Assembly (NCBI GenBank): GCA_951812925.1
Contig: OX638368.1
Span: 112,677,309 to 112,741,308 of the forward strand
DNA: 64,000 nt
From: Calliopum simillimum
Lineage: Eukaryota; Arthropoda; Insecta; Diptera; Lauxaniidae
Direction of reading: 5' to 3'
Each line of letters starts with the position of its first letter. Positions within the stretch are counted from its first letter, which is position 1. The translations under genes and the position numbers were made by a program. Below are positions 55,123 to 64,000 of this stretch, one piece after another. The notes below the pieces were generated by a model. The model did not search any database and was not told where the DNA came from. It saw only the letters and a list, made by a program, of their open reading frames with translations.

Positions 55123-55996
55123 CTACCAAAGAAAAATAAACACATACGTACAAATACTGATTCCTTAGATGAAGGAACAATTGCCTTTGGTCACTGTTAG
55201 ACTTGGCGAACTGTATTTTTTCTTTTTTATGTTTAAGTGGCAGTTAAGGCCACACAAATAATGGTCCATCATATCGTTAAATTGTTTATTGCTATTGTTA
55301 AAAACACCATCATAGATTTATTTCAATAACAAACAAATTCTTTAGCAAATTACCCATATTTGCATGGTAATGTTCAATTACATACAGCAAAAAGTAAAAT
55401 TAAGCATACACCTTAGGGTGGGTGTTACACGACGATGTTCATCCATGTTAGAGTTATTGCTTTGGCTTGTTCATCTTATTCAAATCCATAGCATTTATTG
55501 CACAAATTGCACATTAGATCATTTTCCTGATTCCTGTGATCTTTTTATAATTCCGCTTGCTGTTTTCAATTGCTATTGCTATGATGACTCCACCTACTAA
55601 GTATTTCTATACGTTGTAGTTTTTGTTGCGGAACTATTTTGTTATGTTTTCATCATCTGAAGCTGATAAATGCGTGGTTTTTACTCCAAATATATCAAAT
55701 TTTTTTAATAACGTTGCCTCGCTTTTGAGTAAAAAAATAGTAATGACAATTGTTTGCAATTTTTTTTTAAGGCTGCTATCCCGGTAACATCTTATACAAG
55801 TAAGTAAATATGTACATATACTTCACGTACCTACTTTTGACAAAAATAATTAAAGTTTAACCTTTGTATTTGTTGGGTTCAGAAAATTTGAACTGATTGA
55901 TACAAGCTTCTGAAAATCACCGAAATTTGCGTAAAATTTGAACTTTGATTTACAAAAGATGGGCTATTTTTTTATTCGATCTCTATTTGATATTCT
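55123..55996. other. No gene seen
   Basis: An open frame at 55364-55600 has no domain, signal peptide or supporting splice structure, so I do not call it a gene. Confidence 0.4.
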
Positions 55997-57488
55997 CACG
56001 GTGCTCTTAAACAGTCGATAGGTTTTTTGGCTATGTGGAGAAAATCTGTGAATGGGGTTTCATTTGTATTAGTTTAGTGGTCTGAAAAATGGAAACCCCG
56101 AAATCGTAGCTGATCATCCCCGCGAAATATCGCAAAAATAAATATCCCATATAAAAAAAAATCGGAAAAAAACGCAACAAACAAATATAAAAATAATTAT
56201 ATTCAATGTATTTTGCAATGCTGAATCTGAATCCGGCCATAAAATTGCTATATCTTATACGGTTTTTGAGATATCTTAGCCTAAACAAGGAAAAAAGACC
56301 GTTTTTGCTATATTTTGAAGCTATATAACTTGGATATAGAACAATCATACGCAGAATTCGATACATTATCTGAAAGCTTAAATTTTTTCTTTAAAACCGC
56401 ATTTAAATTATGTCAATAGCTTAAGTTTTCTCAGAAATATCATAGACTGAAATAATGACAAAACACGTTTTTTGCACTTTTTTAACTTTTTAGGTTAGGG
56501 TATCTCCAAGAAAAATAAAGATATCGACATTATTTGAATTAGGTTTAAAAGACTGATTAGAGCTTCCATTTTTGCATCAGAATTTACGGATATACGTCCT
56601 GTTATATGGCTCCAAAACACAGCAATAAAACATAGCATCGTAAAACACATCGAAAATTAATGGGTGTTTTGTTGACTACTTATGCATGTGTGCATCGCGT
56701 GTGTAAAACCACATTCAGCTTTCCCCAGAATCACGAAACTTGGACGTAGTGGTATATCGATCCCTTATTTTTTTTTTGTTTTTTTTTACCTCTTTTGTTT
56801 TTTTTTGTTTTTTTAGTGTCTTTTTTTTTTTGGTGTTTTTTGGAGTTATATAACAGGACGTGTTTTGGAGCTATATAACAGGACGTATATCCGTAAATTC
56901 TGATGCAGAAATGGAAAGCTCTAATCAGTCTTTTAAACCTTATTCAAATAATGTCGATATCTTTATTTTTATCGGAGATATCCTAACCTAAAAAGTTTAA
57001 AAAGTGCAAAAAACGTGTTTTGTCATTATTTCAGTCTACGATATTTCAGAGAAAAATTAAGCTATGGAAATAATTCAAATGCGGTTTTAAAGAAAAAAAA
57101 GATTGGAGAATGTATCGAATTTTGCGTATGAATGTTCTATATCCTAGTTATATAGCTTCAAAATATAGCAAAAACGGTCTTTTTTCCTTGTTTAGGCTAA
57201 GATATCTCAAAAACCATATGAGATATAGCAATTTTATGGCCGGATTCATATTCAGCATTGCAAAATACGTTTAATATAATTATTTTTATAATTGCTTGTT
57301 GCGTTTTTTTCCGATTTTTTTTTTTTTTTTTTATATGGGAAATTTATTTTTGCGATATTTCGCGGGGATGATCAGCTACGATTTCGGGGTTTCCATTTTT
57401 CAGACCACTAAACTAATACAAATGAAACCCCATTCACAGATTTTCTCCACATAGCCAAAAAACCTATCGACTGTTTAAGAGCACCGTG
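55997..57488. mobile_element. Very long inverted-repeat element (about 626-bp arms)
   Basis: The left arm (55997-56622) and right arm (56861-57488) are close reverse complements around a loop of about 238 bp. Outer ends: CACGGTGCTCTTAAACAGTC and its complement. Landmarks: 'ggctatgtggagaaaatctg', 'accccgaaatcgtagctgat', 'catccccgcgaaatatcgca', 'ggatatacgtcctgttatat'. Arm identity is visibly higher than in the other hairpins. The right inner end has a short tandem duplication of 'tatataacaggacg'. No transposase. A partial relative lies at about 58000-58290. Confidence 0.85.
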
Positions 57489-58359
57489 TTCTCTTTAAAG
57501 ATCAGTTGAAGTTACACCACAACTCGAAAAATAGTTTGTAATTACTTAAAGTACCTGGAGACAGATCCCTGCTCGGTCAGCAATCTAATCTTTTTATTTT
57601 CGTCGATGTTTTTGTTCATAATTATTTTTTGTTATGAAACTTGTATGTTTTCACTTCTAACGCACGGTGGTTTTTAAAAAATTTTAACTTTTTGAAATAC
57701 CACCCGCTATTTTTTTCAGAGATAATGTTGGGGAACCCTTCTAGTATCTAAATCCGCAAACCGCGAAATCGAACGTCCAGCCGTTTTTTTCTTTTTTCGA
57801 CATTTTGGTTTTTAACGATTTTTGAGTATGTCTCGGTGTTAATATACATATCATGTACACATATATATGTCAATACGTACATATATATGTATATGTATAT
57901 GTATGTATATGTATATATGTGTATTTAAGAAAAACATAAACAAAAACCGGAAACAGAGATAGTCATTCTAGATGTGATTTTTGATGCTTAGTCCGATTCC
58001 GGTATTAGAATTGCTCTATTACGTCTGGACTTTGAGATATCCTTACATATATGTTTAAAGGACACCATATTTTTCCTATTTTTGAAGTTATATAACAAGA
58101 TAAGGTAATATTATGCCGTAAAATCTGGTATGACAGTTAATAGACCTAGTTTTTTCCTTGAAAACTCAATCAAACCGATAACGTTATCTTGTTTTTTGTC
58201 GGAGATATCTTTGCCTAAAAAGTTAAAAAAGTGCAAAAACACGATTTTTGGCTATATTGGATGTTATATACAGGACACACAAAATTTTTTGGGAATTTCT
58301 ATTAGAAGAAACATTTGGTACTTTCTTTTTTTATTGAAAATTTTTTTTTTTATTGAAAA
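57489..58359. repeat. Family G fragment, (TATATG)n tract and hairpin-arm fragment
   Basis: 57549-57655 matches family G ('tacctggagacagatccctg', 'ctcggtcagcaatctaatct'). About 57840-57925 is a TATATG/TGTATA microsatellite. About 58000-58290 has 'tttgagatatccttacatat', 'gttatataacaagataagg' and 'aaaagttaaaaaagtgcaaa', a diverged piece of the neighbouring hairpin arm. No gene. Confidence 0.5.
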
Positions 58360-59138
58360 TTTATTATTAATAACAATAATAATAAATAATTATAGATGTA
58401 TTGCCTTAAGACTTAGTCTTTTATAGCACAACAATGAGCAATATAACATAAGTGGAATTGAATAAACTTATTACATATTACATTTAATAATTTAATTTGG
58501 AAAAACTATATTTAAACTTTAATAAAGTAAGGAGAGAAAAGTGAGAGAAGAAAGAAAGGAAGAAGAAAACAAAAAGAAGAGTTAATCTAAATTTGAAGTA
58601 AAAATTGGTTATAAATAGCACGTTTGAAACGATTACTTAGATTTTCCCGTCTTACATAGTTGGGTAACCTATTCCAAAGTCTAATGACGCTTATAAAGAA
58701 AAGCCTACTAGTATTTAGGAAGTTGTGCCTAGGAATTATCAGATTAAATGATCTGGCTGATTGCGAAAAATGTAGTTTATCATAAAGATACCTTGGAGTT
58801 TGAGTATTGATAAGCCTATGTAAAAACAAAAGAATTCGAATGTTTAAATATTCCATCAAACCACAACCAAGAATACCCATACTTATCGTTGAGATATGGT
58901 CAAAACGGCGAACACCATAAACATATCTAGCAGCACTATTAAAAGCCATTAGCAGCTTATGTTGCGACTGGGAATCAAGTTTGCAATATACAACATCAAA
59001 ATATGTTATTGCGGGCATGATAAGTTGTAGTACAAGTCGGTGTCTCGTTTCAGGAGCAGTAAAGTCAGCAGATATTCGTAAAAGGCGTAAGGTTCCGTAA
59101 ATTTTCCCTACAGTGCTGTTAATATGGTCAGTACTAGC
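58360..59138 (-). mobile_element. 5'-truncated CR1/Jockey-like LINE
   Basis: The minus-strand frame from about 59138 to 58587 encodes the RT C-terminus: Y-G-T-L-R-L-L-R, R-L-V-L-Q-L-I-M-P-A-I-T-Y-F-D-V-V-Y, A-R-Y-V-Y-G-V-R-R-F-D-H-I-S, H-R-L-I-N-T-Q-T-P, L-W-N-R-L-P-N-Y-V-R-R and F-K-R-A-I-Y, the standard end of Jockey/CR1/L2-type ORF2. An A/T-rich TTATTA tail lies at about 58370-58398. The 5' side is cut where the hAT-like end begins. Confidence 0.8.
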
Positions 59139-59245
59139 GATGCCAATCCCGGGATCCCGACCTTTTTCAAGTCCCGAAAATCCCGGGATTTGCATGGACT
59201 GATCCCGGGATTTTCGAGACTTGAAGAAGGCCGGGATGAGAAGCA
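59139..59245. mobile_element. hAT-like end fragment with 'cccgggat' repeats
   Basis: Starts TAGCGATGCCAATCCCGGGA and contains four 'tcccgggat' units in about 80 bp, the same subterminal array as the 5542-7244 hAT element (which starts TAGGGATT). Only one end is recognisable. Confidence 0.55.
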
Positions 59246-60448
59246 ATTTTTTATCAAAAATAAAAAATTAATATGAAATATTTTGCTATTTTCTATTGAA
59301 TGCTTCATATGGTACTATTTTGTGTCTTCAAAATTAGATATAAATTCATGATGACTTTTTGAAATGATCGTAACTTTTTGTAGAAAAATCATTTAAGACC
59401 ATATCATAGATCATTTTGAAGACAACAAATAGGACTAGGTGCTGCATTTAACAGAAAATAGTAAAATAATTTCGTGCATCCTCCACATAACCTCAAAAAT
59501 CGTGTTTTTTGAAATTTTATCTCAAAAACCGTACTTGATATACCGATTCGAATTCAGAATCGACAAATACATCGGAAATGACTATTTTTGCTTAGAATTG
59601 TTTCAATTATTTTTTTTTCCAAAAACTGCATAAACAAGTGTTGGTTTTTTTTTAAATTCAATTACAAAGAAACATGAGCCAAGTCGGATAAAAATCGGTG
59701 ATTGTTCAGCAAAATTAGATATTATAGCCTTTTTTTACACAATTTTCCTACACTATATAAGGAATGAAGATATCGTTTCAAAAAAGGTTGAAATGCTAAG
59801 ATTAAGCCGGTCGTTTTAATATAGGTTTTACACAAATGGGGTGACGTTTTCATTTTAAAATTTACAAAATTTTTTGAACGCTCAATTTTTTTGATCTTAG
59901 TAAGTAATATATGTATGGGTTATTCCATATCAAAACAGAAAATGAGAAAAAAATTAAATTTAATCCATTTTAATAATATCATAATGTGAAATGTCTATTG
60001 TTTTCTTATCTCTAAAAGAAGTTTTAAAAATTTATAAAAAAGGAGTTTTTCTAGCATATTTATCTCAATTTTGCTCAGTTTATATTTTTATTTCTTATGA
60101 GATATGGTCTTTTTCTTCAAAACTTTTCATTAAGATATCCTCTCTTATTTCCTGTGACAATAATGAGTAGCAGCTTGGGCCAATTTTTGGTCAAAAAACA
60201 AATTGGTCCAAATTTGATATATGACCACATTGCTTATGTGGCTTTGATTTGTGACCAAAGATTGTCATAAGCAGTTATTGCTTATTACAATAGACATAAT
60301 CAAAATATCAAAAATTGGATTATACACTTCAAAAATATCACTGATTTCATTCTTGTGCCGAAAGTCAGAACAGAATGTCCCGTCGAGTCACCGACTCAAA
60401 ATATTATATTTTCGTCATCAAAATAGCTTGATTTTTATTTAAAGTCTT
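59246..60448. other. No gene; diffuse hairpin-arm relatives
   Basis: Phrases such as 'tatctcaaaaaccg' and 'gattcgaattcagaatcg' near 59520-59570 recall the 56-kb and 61.8-kb elements, too diverged for firm boundaries. Otherwise AT-rich. Confidence 0.35.
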
Positions 60449-60714
60449 CAATTGAGGAGTTATTTTTCAAAAGGGCTTATAACCAAAACGAGGCAAAAGT
60501 AGTATCATAATATTAACTGCCTGATACTTTGTTATAAATAAATAAAATTGTGTTCTTTTTTTCACGAAAAGTTCACCTGATGGCTTCAAATTAATTACAT
60601 TTAATTAAAAAAATCAGATTTATCCACTAATCGATTATTATGCAAATAATGTGAATGACATTACTTTTGCTTCGTTTTGGTTATAAGCCCTTTTGAAAAA
60701 ATACTCCTCAATTG
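60449..60714. mobile_element. 266-bp MITE with about 60-bp TIRs
   Basis: CAATTGAGGAGTTATTTTTC at the left and the reverse complement ending CTCCTCAATTG at the right, continuing through 'gcttataaccaaaacgaggc' and 'aaaagtagtatcat' / 'atgacattactttt'. Related by its inner block to the 11642-11899 MITE in gene A. Confidence 0.75.
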
Positions 60715-60992
60715 TAGTCACATATTACTTCAATTGCAACATAAAAAAAAAAATCATAAAACAGTAGTTTGGCTAAAATTAATAAATTAAAAAGAGCGTT
60801 CCGTTTCATCTCCAATGAGTCACACTTATTTAAACAACGATTTAAGACAAAAAAATATTATCATTAAAGAAGGGTTATTTAGTTATTTCTCGAGACTGTT
60901 TTCACAGTCTTAGGGCTTAAAATAACTTAGTTGCCATAATCTATTGCAAAATGTCCAATGAGTTACAAGGGAATGCCCCATACATAATATAT
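60715..60992. other. Spacer
   Basis: No recognised feature. Confidence 0.3.
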
Positions 60993-62803
60993 GTATATTA
61001 GAGCGCCCATATGTGCAAAATTTTGATTTTGCTTGCTCCCCGTCCATTTCCTAAAATAAGAGGTCAAAAAAATAAGATCTCAAAAAAAAAATTTGGAATC
61101 GGTAGTGGAAAAAACCCAGCCGGTTTTCGATCAAAGGTCGAAAAATTGACTAAAAAAGGGAAGTCGCTTTGACTGCCCGTTACTTTAAAACTGTAGATTT
61201 TTTCATAATATTTTCAAGACAACTTTTGAAGAGCATGACTAGGTCAACATTATCTTTTTAAAAAGTTTTGGTCCAAAATTAAATTTGTTGTTGTTTCGGT
61301 ACAAAAACTTAAATTTTTTAAGAAAATTTTCATGACTTTTTCTATAAATTGGTTTTTTGTAATTTTTGAAGGGTGGAATATTTGTTCTAGAATTCTTATA
61401 TTGTAGGGAATTAAATGTTGATTAATTTAAAGGAAAAATTACTAAGAAATATTAGTTTTTAAGGAATGAAGCCCGTTTCAAAGTTAAGAAAAAAAATTTA
61501 TTTTTTTATTTTTTCTTCTTAATTTTTAATTTGGTAAGAAACCATTTTAGTAATCATATTTCCTAAACTAATTTGGGATCGCTGAACACGAAAATAGCAT
61601 TTATTTTCGTTTAAGTGCGTTTTTGGGCTGTTCCAGCAGAGATAATCGAAAATTTCGAATTTCGTGCACGCAGCTCAGGAAAAAATTTCAATTAAGTTGT
61701 CAAGAACTGCACAAAGATGTGAAATTGCACCTGATTATTTACTGAATAAGAAAAAAAAGTTTTGAAAATCAGTTCAGGGCATGGTTTTTAAAATGAGGTC
61801 GAACAACGGTATTTTAAAAAAACCACTATAAACCAAAACCAAAATAGTCATTTTAGATGATGGTATTAATGCTGAATTCGAAATTGGACGCGAAGTTGCT
61901 GTATCACTTATGGTTTGCGAGATATCTTACCCCTTATGTTCAAAAAACACGATTTTTGAGGTTGTGTAGAGCACGCACAAAATCGTTTTGGTCTGTTTTA
62001 TTAAAAGCGTCATTTAGTACTATTTTTTTTCTTCAAAATGAGTTACAGAATGGTCTTTTATGATTTTTCTTTAAAAAGTTATGACCATTAAAATAACATT
62101 ATAAAAGATATAGTAATACGGCAATTCCTATAGAAAATCCATACATGATTTTTAACTTTCATGATGTCATTTTAAAATGAAAAACCCATTTCATAGCTCA
62201 TTTTGAAGGCAAAAAGCAGTTCTAAATGGTGCATTTAATAACAACTAGCAATGCATTTTGTTGCGTCCAATAAAGTAGCGGTTAAAAGAAAAAAATTAGA
62301 ATACTCATTTTTTTCCAACATTGAGACTGGCTCCATACCTTAAAACTTATTATTTTTAAATAATTTTTTTTTTGTTGAATTAATCAACATTTAATTCCAT
62401 GCAATATAAGAATTCCAGAACAAATATTCCGCCCTTTGAAAATTACAAAAAACTAATTTATAGAAAAAAAGTCATGAAAATTTTCTTAAAAAACTAAAGT
62501 TTTTGTACCGAAACAACAACAAATTTAATTTTGGACCAAAACTTTTTAAGAAGATAATGTTGACCTAGTCATGCTCTACAAAAGTTGTCTTGAAAATATT
62601 ATGAAAAAATTAGCAGTTTTCAAGTCAAATTTTTAGTCGATTTTCCGACCTTTGATCGAAAACCGGCTGGGTTTTTTCCACTACCGATTCCAAATTTTTT
62701 TTGAGATCTTATTTTTTTGACTTCTAATTTTAGGAAATGGACGGGGAGCAGACAAATTCTAAACTTTGCACATTTCATATATCTTGTGGCCCTCTAATGT
62801 ATA
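60993..62803. mobile_element. Long inverted-repeat element (about 450-bp arms, 900-bp centre)
   Basis: The left arm (about 60993-61440) and right arm (about 62355-62803) are reverse complements: 'ccccgtccatttcctaaaat', 'ggaatcggtagtggaaaaaa', 'cccagccggttttcgatcaa', 'gactaggtcaacattatctt' and 'ttgttgttgtttcggtacaa' on the left all recur inverted on the right. Ends include 'tatattagag' / 'ctctaatgtata'. The roughly 900-bp centre has phrases shared with the other hairpins but no coding domain. Confidence 0.78.
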
Positions 62804-63420
62804 TGATATATAAATATAGCTTAAGTTTATGAATTATTTGTAAATTAAATTTTTATGTTTGTTTTTTTTTTATAATTTCTTGTTAATTTTTATTAATAAA
62901 ATTAAAATTTAAATTAAAACGAGGAACAAGTCAAGCGTTGCTCCCAAAGCCAAATTTTTTTTTTTTGCCAAAATATGGCTTTGGAAATTAATTACAACAA
63001 CAACAGCAAAAACAAAAAGTGTCGCTCAGATCTGGTTTCGGAGATATAGCAATCGGAAGATCGGGATACAGCTTTTATGAAAACAAGTATAAGTTCTGAG
63101 TCCCTTGATGGATATTAAAAATTTTGGTGTCATATGAAAGGTATAATAACTAGCTACCAAATTGGTGTACAAAAGTCTTAAATCCGAGTTTTCGGTTTCG
63201 ATATATGGCGATTTTAAGATAATTTTGACCGGGTTTTTTTAAAAAAACACTATTTTTTTCCAAAAAACGTCTCATCAATCCATAATTTTAGTAACAAAAT
63301 ATGAAAGGCCAATCTATTTACTTTTGTTAACTATGCCATTTGCATCTGATTTCCTATATTTGTAAGGTTTATCCAAAAAAAAAAAAAAAAATAGAAGAAT
63401 TAAAATTTGTATTTTTTTTT
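62804..63420. repeat. Spacer with a fragment of the 9.5-kb hairpin loop
   Basis: About 63018-63150: 'tctggtttcggagatatagc', 'aatcggaagatcgggatac', 'cttttatgaaaacaagtata' and 'agtcccttgatggat' parallel 9730-9815. Otherwise simple AT-rich sequence. Confidence 0.45.
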
Positions 63421-63708
63421 TTATAAGATGTCTTCATCTACAACATTATCATCATCATCATTCTCTGCTTCATAGGAAACGACTTTATGCAATTCTCCCT
63501 CATTGGCCATTGGCTCAATCCCCTCTGCTTTTCACTTTTTAAGGAACATGAATTCTGCAATATATCCTTCGTAAAATCATTTTGTTCTTTTAAATACATG
63601 CAAAGCGTTTTTGACAAATCGCCACAGACTCTCAATCGTATTTGTGTGGTCATTAGTTACTGGATCTTTAAAAGAAATTGAGTGGTTCACCGTTAGGGTG
63701 TTAAGACC
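63421..63708 (-). pseudogene. Merlin/IS1595-type (ISXO2-like) transposase C-terminal fragment
   Basis: The minus-strand frame from 63708 reads N-T-L-T-V-N-H-S-I-S-F-K-D-P-V-T-N-D, then H-T-N-T-I-E-S-L-W-R-F-V-K-N-A-L, a stop, G-Y-I-A-E-F-M-F and a second stop before an acidic tail. The 'VNHSxxFxDP..HTNTIEsLW' block and 'GYlaEF' motif are typical of the C-terminal DDE domain of ISXO2-like transposases found in eukaryotic Merlin elements. Two in-frame TGA codons mark it as dead. Element ends not found. Confidence 0.7.
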
Positions 63709-64000
63709 TTCTTTTTGTAATCAGTTATATAACCTGACTGAATGATTTGCAAAAATTTATAAAAAAGAAAGCGCCGCAGGCGAAAAATTGTTATTAAAAA
63801 TTTCACGCGAAATTTTTAATAACAATTTTTCTCTTTTGTAGTAAAAAGTAGTAGTTAACCAAACATTTTTGAATAAACATTTTCATTTTGTTGTGGTTGA
63901 TAGTGATGTTGTTGTTGTTAGTAGTAGTTTTGTTAGTGTTATTGATGTTGTTGTTGTTAGTAGTGTTGTTATTGTGTTAGTGTTATTGATGTTGTTGTTG
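63709..64000. repeat. Palindrome and (TTG)n-type simple repeat at window end
   Basis: About 63788-63828 is a near-perfect palindrome ('attgttattaaaaatttc' with 'gaaatttttaataacaat'). From about 63886 to the edge is a GTT/AGT microsatellite ('gttgttgttagtagt', 'tgttattgatgttgttgttg'). Confidence 0.75.

Noticed and set aside
55364..55600. 78-codon frame
   Set aside because: No domain, signal, splice partner or paralogue in the window; likely chance.
57840..57930. Regulatory site from regular TATATG pattern
   Set aside because: Ordinary dinucleotide-like microsatellite.
1..64000. CRISPR arrays, bacterial operons or ribosome-binding sites
   Set aside because: The DNA is clearly eukaryotic (spliced genes, LINEs, SINEs, MITEs); no regular spacer-repeat array is present.

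Overview
The window reads as AT-rich eukaryotic DNA from a higher (brachyceran) fly. The host genes have short phase-consistent introns with GTAAGT-type donors, encode secreted antigen-5/CAP and small cysteine-framework proteins, and sit in a dense bed of insect-type transposons (mariner, Tc1-like, pogo-like, hAT, Merlin-like, I-type, RTE-like and CR1/Jockey-like LINEs, tRNA-like SINEs, MITEs and large hairpin elements). A muscomorph such as a tephritid is my guess; the species cannot be fixed from sequence alone. There are 200 Ns at 42751-42950.

Host genes. Gene A (10479-12760, +), gene B (27331-28405, +) and gene C (32800-33853, -) are paralogues. Each has three exons, a signal peptide on exon 1, two phase-0 introns, and the same cysteine spacing C-x20-C-x36-C-x13-C before the second intron. 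Gene D (40578-49633, +) is best read as one six-exon gene for a 575-residue secreted protein with two antigen-5-type CAP domains joined by a glycine linker; exon 4 runs from the end of CAP 1 into the N-terminal cysteine segment of CAP 2 without a stop. A fifth gene (18772-19179, -) is a single exon for a 135-residue protein made of three W-x-G-x-F repeats. No operon-like or pathway logic is visible beyond a concentration of genes for secreted, disulfide-rich proteins.

Repeat landscape. 1-10.1 kb is a mosaic: a tandem 'gggaggttccacgcgc' repeat with a TIR MITE against it, an 825-bp hAT MITE, a TIR repeat I call family A, a 5'-truncated LINE with a 12-bp target duplication, a 1.7-kb hAT relic with a perfect 8-bp duplication, a TIR MITE and two large inverted-repeat elements. 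13-18 kb holds family A, direct and inverted repeats and part of a second hairpin family. 20.2-22.3 kb has a mariner relic inside family A plus tRNA-like SINEs. 23.5-25.2 kb is a 5'-truncated I-type LINE with a 13-bp target duplication. 29.3-31.5 kb is a pogo-like element. 32-40 kb has paired MITEs, a TIR element, a large hairpin element and a second RTE-like LINE. 50-64 kb has no convincing host gene: Tc1/mariner, LINE and Merlin-like relics, repeats matching the left end of the window in inverted orientation, and two very long hairpins (55997-57488 and 60993-62803).

All domain and family calls were made by eye from motifs; no database search was run. Stretches listed as empty were read on both strands and showed no exon-like signal I could defend.
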